Shown one piece after another: positions 34,892 through 44,962 of a stretch of 64,000 nt of DNA. A program made the translations under genes and the position numbers. The notes beneath the pieces were generated by a model. It was not told where the DNA came from. It searched no databases and saw only the letters and a program-made list of their open reading frames with translations. The first letter of the stretch is position 1. Every line of letters starts with the position of its first letter. The DNA comes from Saprospiraceae bacterium (lineage in GTDB: Bacteria; Bacteroidota; Bacteroidia; Chitinophagales; Saprospiraceae). The stretch is taken from NCBI GenBank assembly GCA_016711125.1, contig JADJTQ010000001.1, forward strand, positions 248,001 to 312,000, in the 5' to 3' direction.

Positions 34892-36456
34892 AACCATTGG
34901 CAGCCAGGTAGATGAACTGCTTAATTTTGCAAAAGAGCAAGGATATGTTGTTCCGGATGAGTACGTGTTTAAGGATGAAGGTTACAGTGGTGCGATATTA
35001 GTTCGACCTGGACTAGAAAAAGTAAGGGATCTGAGTGCGGAAGGTCAAATAGACGCAGTGCTGATTTATAGCCCTGACAGATTGAGTCGAAATTATGCAT
35101 ATCAAGTTGTTTTAATCGATGAATTTGCTACCTCTGGCACAGAAGTACTATTTGTTAATTCACCCAAAGGAGACACGCCAGAAGAAGCACTGTTGTTACA
35201 ATTGCAAGGAATGATCTCGGAATATGAAAGAGCCATAATTAGGGAACGATGCCGTAGAGGTAAGCGATTTAAAGCAAAGGCGGGAGTGGTAAATGTTTTA
35301 TGTGGAGCTCCATATGGATTTAACTATATCAAAAAGACCGATGTAACAGCGGCCAGGTATGAGATCAATGAAGATCAGGCATTAGTAGTACGAGAAGTTT
35401 ATCAATTATACGCCGAAGAGTTTCTAAGCATTGGCGCTATTACGGGGCAATTGAATGCCCGGAAAGTTCCTACCAAAAGGAATATCTAAATGGGAAAGAT
35501 CAACCGTGTGGGGTATGCTCCGTAATCCTGCATACTGCGGTAAAGCCTGTTATGGTAAGACTGAACAAACGGACCGCCAAAGGATCACAAAACCTTTAAG
35601 AGCAAAGGGCGGATATCTAGCGAAGGATGGTTGCAATAAAGAAAAACCAAGAAAAGAATGGATTGAGATACCAGTTCCACCAATAGTCAATCAATCAATT
35701 TTTGATATTGTTCAGGAAAGATTAGCGAACAACAAACTTCATTCAAAGAGGAATACTAAAGTGGAGACCTTGTTGCAAGGCATGATGGTGTGTCGCGAAT
35801 GTGGTTATTCACTTTACAGAACATTTACTACTACATCGGCAAAAAATAAGATCTATTATTACAGATGTTTTGGGTCCGATGATTATCGTTTTGAGGGTGG
35901 CAAGAAATGTACTTGCCGACCTGTAAGGCAAGATTATCTCGATAATATCGTATGGCAGGAAGTAGTGGCTTTGCTGGAAGATCCTACACTTATCCAAAAA
36001 GAAGTGGAGAAGCGGATTGAGGAGGCCAGAAAAACAAGTCCTTTGCTGAAACAAAAAGCTGTAATAGAGAAGCAGAAGACCAAAATGTCCCAGTCAATGG
36101 ATAAATTACTTGATGCGTATCAGGAAGGCCTTATAACGATTGCTCAACTACGAAAAAGGATGCCTGAACTGCAAAAACGCGTTAATGCGACCGAAAAGGA
36201 ACTGGAGAATTTGAAGGCGCATGAGCTGGCATTAGATCATCGCCTTCAATTATTAGATGTTCATAGTTTTACAAACCGGCTAGAACAAAACGTTAATCTG
36301 CTGGATATAAAAGAGAAAAAGAAGGTATTAAGATTGCTCGTAAAGGAGATAATTATAGGCGATGATATAATTGACATCAAGCATTCAATCCCGGTAAAAA
36401 AAACTCAAAATGAGCAAAATATAGAAAGTTACCAACTGTGTACGTGGCGTAATTAG
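34836..36456 (+). CDS. Large serine recombinase (one frameshift)
   Basis: Site-specific recombinase. N-terminal resolvase domain with the nucleophile Ser11 in YTRVSSDQQ, DEGYSG, and the DRLSR motif at 81-85; then a recombinase domain (GAPYGFNYIKK, STVWGMLRNPAYCG) and a zinc-ribbon with Cys pairs in VCRECGYSLY and YRCF...KCTC, then a coiled coil (MPELQKRVNATEKELENL). The frame breaks at the A run 35476-35479: removing one A joins VPTK to GISKWERS. Total about 540 residues. The last codons and the TAG stop at 36454-36456 lie outside the element, in the intron RT sequence, so the target supplies the stop. Confidence 0.88.
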
Positions 36457-37257
36457 TCCATTGTTATCCAATCTTTATTTACATATAGTGTTCGATAAGT
36501 GGATGGAGAAATATCATCCTGAGAAGCCCTTTGAAAGATATGCTGATGACATTGTGGTACATTGTAAAACGGAACGCCAAGCTAATTACATGAAACGGAT
36601 GATAAGAAATCGAATGCTTTCATGTAAGCTGATATTACACCCAGAGAAGACGAAAATCGTTAACCTGCGGGGAAGGGCAGAGAAGAAATATCCAAGGCGA
36701 TATGATTTTCTTGGTTTTACAATAAAGCCTCATGTGATACAGTGTAGAGACAAAGCACGACTTATGCCTGGGATATTCTTAAGTCAAAGGTCCAAGCAAA
36801 GTGCTTTGAAGAAATTCAGAGAGCTACAATTGCATAAATGGCGAAAACCCCTTACTGAACTGGCAAAGGTGGTAAATCCGATTGTAAGAGGATTGAGTAA
36901 TTATTACCAGAAATTTTGGGATGGAGCATTGTCCCATGTATGGCATCAATTAAACATCCGATTACTAAAGTGGGTTAAGTGGGAGAAAGGATTATATGGG
37001 AAAGCAGTTAAAAGGTGGCTTCGCGTACAATTCAAACTCCATCCTGGCTTATTTCTTCACTGGAGATGGGTGCATCCATGATCATAAGTCTATTTATGAT
37101 TGGTGATTTACAAACATGAAGAGCCGTATGAAGGGAGACTTTCATGTACGGTTCCGTGAGAACGTAGGGGTGCAATTCCCCTGCGTGACTCGATTATGCG
37201 TTCATTTGCTTTAAGAAAAAAGGAAACATAAGTAAACAGATAAAATCAAGATAAATA

Positions 37258-37996
37258 TGAAACTAAGAAAAGACAGTCTGCGGCGATCATGATGGCTGCG
37301 ATAATGTTCTTACCTGATCAGTCCAAGTCTCAGAATCTGGAGGTGATAGGTCAGGCCAAGATTACGGTTATGAACACAGATAATACTGCAGAGCAGGTAG
37401 TGGTAAAAGCAGTCTGACGGCACACTGGCTGTCAGAGAAGCCTCTACCTTATCTGCAGCGAGCACGGGCAATTACGGCACGGTGGTCAATCCGGTTACTG
37501 GCAAGGTATGGCTGGATCGCAATCTGGGCGCTACTCAGGTTGCTACCAGCTCTACCGATGCCGCCAGTTATGGCGACCTATACCAGTGGGGCCGTGCCGC
37601 GGACGGACATCAGGTGCGTACATCGGCAACAAATGGTACACAAGCTACAACCTGGCTGGCTGATGAAGGAAGTAATTTGTGGGATGGTAAGTTTATTATA
37701 GGGTTTGCCGATTGGTTAACTCCGGCAGCCACAGATTTGTGGTCAGGTACAGCTGCAGAAAACAATCCATGTCCTTCGGGATATCGCATACCTACCAATG
37801 CGAGCGGAATCAGGAACGACTGACCTGGTCAACAAATAGTGCTTTGACGATTACAATTGCAGATAAATCAACTTCCGTGAGGCAAAATATGGTCTATATG
37901 TTTAATGATGATAAAAAAATGACCCACGCATTTTTGTATTATGACAGGACTGGAATAATTGAATTGACCAATGTTGTGCTTGGGAAAACCGAGTAG
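37258..37996 (+). pseudogene. FISUMP-domain surface protein, decayed
   Basis: The product starts with a signal-like MMAAIMFLPDQSKSQ and NLEVIGQAKITVMN (the tail-fibre-like start seen in Bacteroidota proteins), then SDGTLAVREAS, then the FISUMP part: NPVTGKVWLDRNLGATQVAT, DLYQWGRAADGHQ, NPCPSGYRIPTNA. It ends TWSTNSALTITIADKS and so on to 37996. At least three frame changes (near 37270, 37412 and 37808) break it, not all in homopolymers, so this one looks like a true pseudogene. FISUMP domains are Cys/Trp-rich surface domains of unknown role. Confidence 0.7.
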
Positions 37997-38292
37997 ATAT
38001 ACCCACACTAGATTAGAAGCCTGTTGACAACAAAGCTACCCGTCAATGACAGGCAGTTCCGGCCAACGCTCACATCAACCACGCCGCCAGCCACTGCGGG
38101 TAGCCCCGGTAAGGGCAGTAGAAGAATGAAGACAATTATCGACTTAATTGTGACCTAGACTCTTTTTAGGCTGCACCCGACTAGATAGAGTATCATCGGC
38201 AAGAGTCGTGGCTGAGATTGGTGAAAAGTTTTTAGGATGATTCCAGAGATCCAATCTTTATACCCTTATCCTGTCATCGAAACATTTACACG

Positions 38293-38327
38293 AAAAAGAA
38301 TGCCGGTCTACTTTAGTAGATCGGCAT
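38293..38327 (-). terminator. Rho-independent terminator for the DUF2202-like gene
   Basis: 12-bp stem (38300-38311 with 38316-38327, one mismatch) and a 4-base loop. On the minus strand it is followed by TCTTTTTC. It lies 75 bp beyond the restored stop of the minus-strand gene at 38402. The rest of 37997-38401 shows no gene. Confidence 0.7.
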
Positions 38328-38401
38328 TGCAAAGAGAGTTTAAATATGTTTAGTGAATCGGTACATTAGGAGCACCGAGCATAACGTACTCCTAACAGAC
38401 T

Positions 38402-38975
38402 TTACATCACAATTTTATCAAAGTACTGATCACTCATGACTTTTGGACGGTAATTGATCCCCGCTGCAAGTAGTTCTTCAGAGATCATTCGTAGGTTAGC
38501 ATTGGAGATAGTTCTGAGTCGGTCATAGATCAAAATGACATCCAGATTTTCGGTCCTCGATAGCGCTTTTTCCAAAAATGATCAAGCGCTCTTCAAGTTC
38601 TGCAGTTGCCTGAAGAGCATGAACGACTGATTGGCTTCCAGTGGCGGTTAAGTTGTCATATAACTTCTGAAGTGATTCATCTTCAAATATCCCTTGTAGG
38701 TCAGCTAAATCAGTTTTTTCTACGGACAAACCCTTCGTCGTCATACTCTTTCTCAGAAAAATATCCATGCGACTCCGGTCAGAAGCTTCATCATCAAAGA
38801 CCTGGTTTTTCCAGATTTCGGTAAACGTGGCATTAACATCTTTTAGTAGATCATTATGAGCCAATAGAAAGTATAAGTCTTGATTTTCAGCTTGGGTGAC
38901 ATTAGCAGACTGCGATATCAATTGTGTCACGGAAAGGCTTAAGATCGCTATGAAAAGAATCCATAATTTTTTCAT
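38402..38975 (-). CDS. Exported DUF2202-like (ferritin-like) protein, frameshifted
   Basis: MKKLWILFIAILSLSVTQLIS is a signal peptide. The mature part reads ENQDLYFLLAHNDLLKDVNA, FDDEASDRSRMDIFLRK, FEDESLQKLYDNLTATGSQS and LEERLIIFGKSAIED, the order of motifs in DUF2202 four-helix proteins. The frame as read stops at 38523, but shifting one base near 38552 continues ENLDVILIYDRLRTISNANL, exactly the family's last helix, to a stop at 38402. Restored length about 190 residues. The usual iron-ligand pattern is only partly kept (Glu and His of EEEKLARDVY are replaced), so metal binding is doubtful. Confidence 0.68.
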
Positions 38976-39287
38976 GGTTATTTGATTTAAAGTTTAGTCA
39001 ATCGTAGATCGATATTTGATCCTACCCCATCGATTTTCAGGTTCTCCCGAATAGGTGTCGAAATTAGAAATACTCCTGCGGTTTGTCACTGAGATTGGTC
39101 AATGAATGAGATGAACTTGATCACTTCAACTCCTAAGGCTACGCCGCCGTTTTAACAGAAGCGTATGTTGATTGCGGAAAAGCACGAACCTCGGACAAAG
39201 TGCTTCGGGCCGATTGATTATCAGTCTATGGAAGGAACTGCAGTTTAAGCAGTGTATAATTGTGTAGTTAGCGAACGTTGAGTCATA
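38976..39287. other. Intergenic, nothing recognised
   Basis: 312 bases between two minus-strand genes. No frame, hairpin or repeat of note; presumably carries the promoter of the DUF2202-like gene. Confidence 0.5.
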
Positions 39288-40518
39288 CTAATTCGTTTCA
39301 TGTAAAGCGTTAGTAATGCTCTTCACGAGTAGTGGCCCCATCTCAAGCCAATCTGCTACCAGTCTTCTTCCATTTACTTTGGCAATTTTTTCGACTTTTA
39401 ATTCCATGAGATAAGCAGGTATCTGAAACTCAGCAGACAAATTTTGATAGACGCTCATCCTCCCGGGATCTCCGGTTTCTGGCATTGGTCTTAATCCCTC
39501 AGGTGCTTCGAAGGAGGAGGTGCTAATCATGTTTTTCCAAACTGCCTTGCCAACCGGCAATTCGGGACCCTGCAGGTAATCAGCAGATTCTGTATTGTGC
39601 AGGGTGAGAAAAAATCGATGGTGTTTCCAGTAGATAACCATTCGGCAATCGCTTTTTTTGAGTGAATATCTCAGGCATCTCTGCTGCTTTTACCAAATCC
39701 CAATTCCGATTTAAATCATGACCGAATGTGTTAAATCGTACCCCTCCCCGGGCTACCCCATCCGGATCGGCCATTGGCATGAACTTGAAAATAAAATGAT
39801 CCAATAGTTCTGATCTTTCGCTGCTTAACAAATACCGGATGATACCTTCCATAACCCAACTGGTACCCGACTCCCAGGCATGTTGGCGTGCCATTATCCA
39901 TATTACTTTAGTGGATTGTACAGATTTACCCGATCGACCGACCGTTAATAGTAGCATATCCCGACCCTCTGGTGTTAGACCGATGGATTCGATTTGCAAA
40001 TGTTCGTTGCCCTCAAATGATAGAAGCATTTCATCTAATTGTGTGGTCGTGTAGGGGGGCTGATGTGCTATCCAGATTGTATTTTCAAGTGGCCTAATTT
40101 GCAATTGCAATTCTATATTTTTTCCATCCCAAATGACCTCATCATCGGTCAGATGATGCCAATTTTTTTGATCATAACTGAATACGGGTCGACTTTGTGA
40201 AGTAACTGCATAATTACCGCTTTTATAGTTATATTCTCCCAGCAGATCGACGAGATCTATGGTAAGATCTTGGTCTTTGGCGCCATCAATTCTAAAATAA
40301 AACCAACTGGCCTGTCTGTTTCTATTTTGCCAATCTGATTCTCCCGCCAGCGCACACCGCCAATGAGTTTTAGACAGCTGTTCAATTGTTCCCAAACTAC
40401 CTGCTTCAAAATTGGTAGTGATCGTAATTTGAGCTTCGGTCTTACTTGTTATTTGGGAATAGGCAGGCAAGATTACACAGGATAAAAGGAAAACCAGATT
40501 ATACTTAGCTAGTCGCAT
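39288..40518 (-). CDS. Secreted M14 zinc carboxypeptidase (two homopolymer frameshifts)
   Basis: From ATG 40518 the protein starts with a signal (MRLAKYNLVFLLSCVILPAY, cut near YSQ). An N-terminal beta domain precedes the M14 zinc peptidase: ARQHAWESGTSWVMEGII carries zinc ligands His and Glu (HxWE), and GGVRFNTFGHDLNRNWDL the substrate-binding Asn-Arg. The frame breaks at the 7-base run 39653-39659 and again at the 6-base run 39609-39614; one added base in each restores KKAIAEWLSTGNTIDFFLTLHNTES, which supplies the third zinc ligand His. The rest, to 39288, includes IPAYLMELKVEKI with the catalytic Glu. About 410 residues in all. Confidence 0.82.
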
Positions 40519-40570
40519 ATAGATAGAATTCGGAGTAAATGATTCCAAAATAAGGAAAAGAAGGAGAACT

Positions 40571-40790
40571 GCTTTGGATGATCGGTGGGAATGATGCAGG
40601 CGGGGACGCACTGCATCGGTATTCCGTAGTTGACGTCTTCGCCAAACGCTGTGGATGAAGGGTGGTGAATAATGCAGGCGGGGAAGCGCTGCATCGGCAT
40701 TACGTAGTTGACGTCTTCGCCAAACGCTTTGGATGATGGGTGGTGAATGATGTAGGCGGGGACGCCTTGCATCGGCACATTAATTAAACA
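40571..40790. repeat. Tandem repeat, 78-bp unit, about 2.8 copies
   Basis: Units start near 40590, 40668 and 40746, each with atgcaggcgggga and gccaaacgcttt/gtgga. The period of 78 is a multiple of 3 and all copies stay open in one minus-strand frame, giving a 26-residue repeat with MPMQ, PACIIHHPSS and AFGEDVNY. It lies between the M14 and DUF5686 genes, both on the minus strand. Whether it is translated is unknown. Confidence 0.85.
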
Positions 40791-43449
40791 ATCCCTCAAA
40801 ATTAGAGGCTATTCCCACCCGGATACCCCAACCCTGATATTTTCCATCGAGGAAATTGGCAACACCTTCTACTCGGAAGATCCGGAAGATATAATTAATA
40901 CCATAACCTATCTCAACATAATGCTTGGCCCCGGTTGATTCCAGAATATTCACAAAAGCTGCTTCCTTCCATCCAAATCTACGGACCTTGCTTAACCGGG
41001 TAATTAATAATTTGCGAAATTGATAATGCGCATAAATCGCTGCATAATCAGATTGGGAACTAAACCGATAGTAATCCAGTAAACGGAAACTTTGCACGGG
41101 ATCCTGACCAGTAAGAAAAATGCGATTGCCGGGAAAATGCTTCAAGTCAATAATGGTCATGCCTTCAGGTCTAATAAAAGTTCCTGTATTTATTTTGAGA
41201 GACAGTTCTCCTCTTGCACCCATCCTCCAAAGGTGCTGTACTTGCAAATCCAAATGATGGAAGGTGCTACTGTTTTCCAGGATGTCAATCGCTCCCCGGT
41301 AGCCGAAGGTAATCACAGGTGAAGAATGTTCGATCCGTTCAACCTGGTTATTGCGCATCCGGTACTTTAGCCAGGGTTCGGTTTTCCATTCAAGACGCAA
41401 TTGACTCAGGGAAGAAGTATCAAAATCGGTTGAGCCTAACTCGGCATTGATTGGAAAATTGGAAGTATAGGCCCGTTTTGGAGAATCAAAAAAAGAATGA
41501 TCCGTAAAGTTGGCCAGTCCTCTTCGTTGGGCGATAACAGCTTCAACTTCCAAGGTGTTTTTTACATTAAGTCTTTTATTCCAACTTGCTTTGGCAAATG
41601 TTTGTTCATAGACTTTGAGATAATTGCGCTCCCATAGTAAGCTGGCAAAATCACTGATGATGGGCGGTATTGCATTGGGATTATAGGCAAAGGACATTCT
41701 CCCGGCTTCGATTTTCAAAGTTGAGGTATTGTTAGGCTTACCCTTACTCCAGGTATTTGCCAGACTTCCATTGATTCGGTTTCTGGCAAAACTGTAATGG
41801 ACGGTCGGACTCAAGCGCCAACGCAAATTTTCACTGATATTGTGCACAAAAAATGGCAATGCCACATGATAACCTTCCACGGTATTAAAATGCAGATTGG
41901 TCAATGGACTGTCCCATCCAAATCGTATTTTTGGACCCTGCCCATAGTTGCCTCCAAAAAGGATGTCCTGAATCGCAAAATTCCGGATTTTCTTATGCGA
42001 TATGGAGACGCCATCGGAGCCGATGGTCATTGCTAGTGTGTCTTGTTCTTTCGATCTTTCAGCATCAACCAAAGAAAGGCTATCCATTTTACTATAGCCC
42101 TTCACCTCATAGTCAGTAAGTGGTATGGGTCGTATGACTTCCCAATAGGATGAATCACGTTTGTAAGCGTTCGAATCAACGGAGTATTCTGATACCTGAA
42201 CGATGTCGACCTCACTCGTATCATTGATGGGTGCCAACTCCTCTCTGATCTCCTCTTTTTCATACTCGCGCAACATTTTTCGGAGCTGTTTGCGGCTCAC
42301 CTCTTTACCGGAAGCCAAAGCTTCCAGTGAATTTTCTGTCTTCTTTTGCTTAAGATGCTGATCGACTTCGTTGGCCCTCTCTTTTTCAAATTTGTCATCA
42401 ATCACGATGATGTCCGGGGGCAAGTCTGGGTTGAGGGTAATCTGATAATCACGTATATTAGCAAAGTACCGGTATTCAAATTCGAAGCCGAAAAAACTTC
42501 CATTTACATCAAAAATATGATTGACCGGGAGCCAGACCTGTTCCACCAGGGGTTGATAAACCTGATTGATATTAAATTCTATGCCCCAAATAGAAGTTGA
42601 CAAATCGAGGCTGTGGATGCTCCAAATATTATCGACAATATAAATTGTGCCGCCAAAGACCTTATCTCCGTCACTACGCGGGATTACTTTTATTTTATTG
42701 ATGTTGTATCCATGATCTGCAAAGAATCCCAAATATTCAAATCGATAATATGCAAATGCTTTTGGCGATAAAGGTGATATCGCTCCGGCTAATTCCGGTT
42801 GATAAAAACTGCTGTTAATAAACTGATTAGGGCTGGTGTTATTATCCTCACCAATTGTTCTTACTGAAATGACACGTTCTTTAAATTGATTGGGTCGGGT
42901 GTACGAGATTTCGCTCACGGATTCGGTCACAAAGGCGGTGGCAGTATCGATACCTTCTTCTTCCAGTGCTTTTTCAATTCTTTTACGAAAAAGTCCGGGC
43001 AAATCTTTTAAACGACCGGAACCTTTGATATAGCTCGTGGCAGTATAAGCATCCAATTGTTGAGCGTGATAGCTGGCTTTGCCGATCGCCCGGCGCATGA
43101 TGGTGTAGGCTGGATCTTCCCGGTTGTCCAGTATTTGAATGGTTTCGAGATCAACCGGCTCCTCTTCCAGTTTTATGTCAATCGTCTGCCAGAGACTACT
43201 GACTGATGCTTGAATGGTCTTTGTGGTATAACCCAGATACTGAAATCTAACGTCATAGTTGCCAGATGACAAAGGCATTTCAAAGTGACCCTCTTCATTG
43301 GTTGCTGTTCCATTTTGGATTTTTACAACATATACTGTAGCGTATGGTAATGACTCTCCACTTAGGGTGGTTACTCTACCCCGGATGCCTTGTGCCAGAC
43401 AATTGCCAGTAACTAAGATGGAAATGAGGAGTAATGGTAGAGATCGCAT
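40780..43449 (-). CDS. DUF5686 outer-membrane protein with CarboxypepD-like domain
   Basis: 889 residues from ATG 43449, chosen for its signal peptide (MRSLPLLLISILVTGNCLAQ); 13 extra residues would precede it from the upstream ATG. The mature protein opens with a carboxypeptidase-regulatory-like beta sandwich (GIRGRVTTLSGESLPYATVY, TATNEEGHFEM, YDVRFQYLGY), then the DUF5686 domain, with a charged linker at about 365-420, and ends as a transmembrane beta barrel (alternating strands up to FEGLFN, C-terminal Phe two before the end). Function unknown; family is Bacteroidota-specific and likely part of the outer membrane. Intact over 2.7 kb. Confidence 0.88.
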   Translation of the reverse strand: MRSLPLLLISILVTGNCLAQGIRGRVTTLSGESLPYATVYVVKIQNGTATNEEGHFEMPLSSGNYDVRFQYLGYTTKTIQASVSSLWQTIDIKLEEEPVDLETIQILDNREDPAYTIMRRAIGKASYHAQQLDAYTATSYIKGSGRLKDLPGLFRKRIEKALEEEGIDTATAFVTESVSEISYTRPNQFKERVISVRTIGEDNNTSPNQFINSSFYQPELAGAISPLSPKAFAYYRFEYLGFFADHGYNINKIKVIPRSDGDKVFGGTIYIVDNIWSIHSLDLSTSIWGIEFNINQVYQPLVEQVWLPVNHIFDVNGSFFGFEFEYRYFANIRDYQITLNPDLPPDIIVIDDKFEKERANEVDQHLKQKKTENSLEALASGKEVSRKQLRKMLREYEKEEIREELAPINDTSEVDIVQVSEYSVDSNAYKRDSSYWEVIRPIPLTDYEVKGYSKMDSLSLVDAERSKEQDTLAMTIGSDGVSISHKKIRNFAIQDILFGGNYGQGPKIRFGWDSPLTNLHFNTVEGYHVALPFFVHNISENLRWRLSPTVHYSFARNRINGSLANTWSKGKPNNTSTLKIEAGRMSFAYNPNAIPPIISDFASLLWERNYLKVYEQTFAKASWNKRLNVKNTLEVEAVIAQRRGLANFTDHSFFDSPKRAYTSNFPINAELGSTDFDTSSLSQLRLEWKTEPWLKYRMRNNQVERIEHSSPVITFGYRGAIDILENSSTFHHLDLQVQHLWRMGARGELSLKINTGTFIRPEGMTIIDLKHFPGNRIFLTGQDPVQSFRLLDYYRFSSQSDYAAIYAHYQFRKLLITRLSKVRRFGWKEAAFVNILESTGAKHYVEIGYGINYIFRIFRVEGVANFLDGKYQGWGIRVGIASNFEGLFN

Positions 43450-43746
43450 AGGCTCTTTTTCAAATAAGTTAAACTCTGACGAATGCATAATAACTGCTTA
43501 GCTAGTACAAGTAGCTTCCATATAAAAGCGTGCAAGTATAGCCATTTGTTACAGACGACAGGATTAAACCTCCGGTATTATCTACTAACCGATGATTCCG
43601 GTAGATGAAGAATCGTTTGAGAAAGTTAGCGGCAAGTTTAATTGTTCCGCCATTTCAACTTTTGGGGGTTGATGCATTGACAAAGGAGCCCATTTGTTTT
43701 TCAGAACCTTTCACTTTTTGGTAAGCGGTGAGGCCATGAGTCACAA

Positions 43747-44514
43747 CTACTGGATATTGGTACGTTTTGGATTTTTCTCTTTTTTAAGTGAAAGGTCTAG
43801 TTTATGTCGGACCTGCAACCAGACCACATCAATACTGTTGAATTGTGCCGGGATGGGGGTGGAGCTAAATTGATAGTTATAAGTCAATGAAAAGGAAAGT
43901 TGCTTAGTCCATTGTACGGTCGGACTTAAAATAGCTCGATTTTGGTCAAAGACATTGTATACAATGTCTTCTCCAGTATTGATAAGCAATTCATCGCCAA
44001 AGCTTATTAAAAATTTTCGATCCGAATCGAATCTTGATAGGCTGAATAAGGGAATACTGACCATAAGGGAATACCGAAAACGAAAATTGAAGGTATTGGG
44101 GGTCCCGATATTTCCATTAGCGACAGGATTAAAAAAACGTTCTTCAATACGAAATCTGTTGTTGATGCTAGCCTTTCCAAATGTATGGTTGATACCTAAT
44201 TCTTGATAAGGGCGGAATTCCTTCCTGCTAATCTTACTTTGAGAATAAGACCCCAAGTGTGCAAAACCTGCCGAAACTAAAATAGCTGGATGTACTGAGT
44301 ACCCGAGTCCTGTGCGGATAATATATGCTGTCGATTGATAAAAACCATCTTTCCAACGGTACCCGGCATCGGCAACCAATGTCAGTTTTTCACTCAATTT
44401 TGATTGGTTGTAGTATTGAATCCACTGCTGGTTTCCACTTGCAATGTTTTTCCCTTGAGCATACAAGAGGCTGTTACTTAGGGCAATAAAGAGGACTAGA
44501 GCATGTTGGGACAC
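43747..44514 (-). CDS. DUF2490 outer-membrane beta-barrel protein
   Basis: 255 residues. Signal ending LLYAQGK; then a run of amphipathic strands ending in aromatic residues (WIQYYNQSKLSEKLTLVADA, AYIIRTGLGYSVHP, FRPYQELGINHTF, NNRFRIEERFF, FRFRYSLMVSIPL, SFSLTYNYQF, VVWLQVRHKL). This is DUF2490, a small outer-membrane barrel common in Bacteroidota, role unknown. Confidence 0.85.
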   Translation of the reverse strand: MSQHALVLFIALSNSLLYAQGKNIASGNQQWIQYYNQSKLSEKLTLVADAGYRWKDGFYQSTAYIIRTGLGYSVHPAILVSAGFAHLGSYSQSKISRKEFRPYQELGINHTFGKASINNRFRIEERFFNPVANGNIGTPNTFNFRFRYSLMVSIPLFSLSRFDSDRKFLISFGDELLINTGEDIVYNVFDQNRAILSPTVQWTKQLSFSLTYNYQFSSTPIPAQFNSIDVVWLQVRHKLDLSLKKEKNPKRTNIQ

Positions 44515-44962
44515 AATTTGAAAGAATTTGATTAATAATTAAGGCATAGCGAATCGTTTGTCGCGGAGCCAATTTCCGGCCTTTAAAAATTTGCTCACCC
44601 ATAAGTAAATTACGCGTGGACTGGTGCAATGCGGCAGCCGCACATGCGACCTGAACTGCGATTCGATCCATCCCAATAAGCAGAATTTTTTTAGAGGGCT
44701 TTTAATATAAAGATACATTCGAATAGTCTTCTCGTGATGTGGAAGTTTGTTTTGAAGTCGATCTAATGGTGGAAATGCACCTAATGATGGAGTTTGTGAA
44801 GTCAAAATTAACTGGAGCTTGGAAAAAATCTTCACCATAACTACCAGCCTCATTGAATATTGTAGCTTGATTAACTTGTACACAAAACGAAGACTACTAT
44901 CGAAAAAAAACACTAACTTAACTTCCGTCGACTAAATTTCCTGTCAGCAATAATCCATAACA
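44515..44962. other. Intergenic, divergent promoters
   Basis: 448 bases between the minus-strand DUF2490 gene and the plus-strand CBS gene, so both promoters should be here. An open frame on the minus strand (44539-44913) has no family traits and is not accepted as a gene. Confidence 0.5.

Larger units (their letters stand above)
34238..36447 (+). mobile_element. Serine-recombinase element inside the intron RT gene
   Basis: About 2.2 kb. Left inner end ccacgtacacagt (34252-34264) and right inner end actgtgtacgtgg (36435-36447) are exact 13-bp inverted repeats. The left end also carries a perfect 18-bp palindrome gtggagttataactccac (34238-34255). GTGG stands at both outer edges (34238-34241 and 36444-36447) and may be the shared crossover core. 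Cargo: an RHH-type DNA-binding protein, a small protein and the recombinase, all on the plus strand, overlapping. No other cargo. Confidence 0.85.
33653..37081 (+). pseudogene. ltrA: Group II intron reverse transcriptase/maturase, interrupted
   Basis: N-terminal half 33653-34237: RT0-RT3 including GGVDGMTW, LYKLWNRMSSGSYHPEAVKQV, LGVPTLLDRIAQ, YGYRRRKSAHQAV and DLDIKAYFDTIDH, ending GTPQ. C-terminal half from 36448: VISPLLSNLYLHIVFDKW, catalytic FERYADDIVVH, LHPEKTKIV and DFLGFTIKPH, then the maturase (X) domain with GLSNYYQKFW. Joining the flanks gives cag-gtgg-cgta, one base short of the expected TPQGGVISPL frame, so a G was lost at the junction or by error. The insertion falls right before RT4, the heart of the polymerase. 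Confidence 0.88.
33136..37194 (+). mobile_element. Group II intron with split reverse transcriptase
   Basis: The 5' end is near GTGTGTGAC at 33136; about 515 bases of structured RNA (domains I-III) precede the reverse transcriptase. Domain V is at 37121-37154 (gagccgtatgaaggga ... tgtacggttc), a hairpin of exact group II form, followed by domain VI (acgtaggggtgcaattcccctgcgt, with an unpaired A) and an end near 37194. Intron length without the inserted element is about 1.85 kb, normal. The inner element at 34238-36447 breaks the reverse transcriptase, so the intron should be immobile on its own. Confidence 0.85.

Noticed and set aside
40571..40790. CRISPR array
   Set aside because: Whole 78-bp units repeat with no constant-repeat/variable-spacer split, and no cas gene is near.
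40509..40799. Minus-strand frame through the 78-bp repeats as a gene
   Set aside because: The start is arbitrary and the frame runs into the M14 leader; kept only as a repeat.
44539..44913. 124-codon minus-strand frame upstream of the CBS gene
   Set aside because: No domain, no signal, odd composition; lies where divergent promoters are expected.
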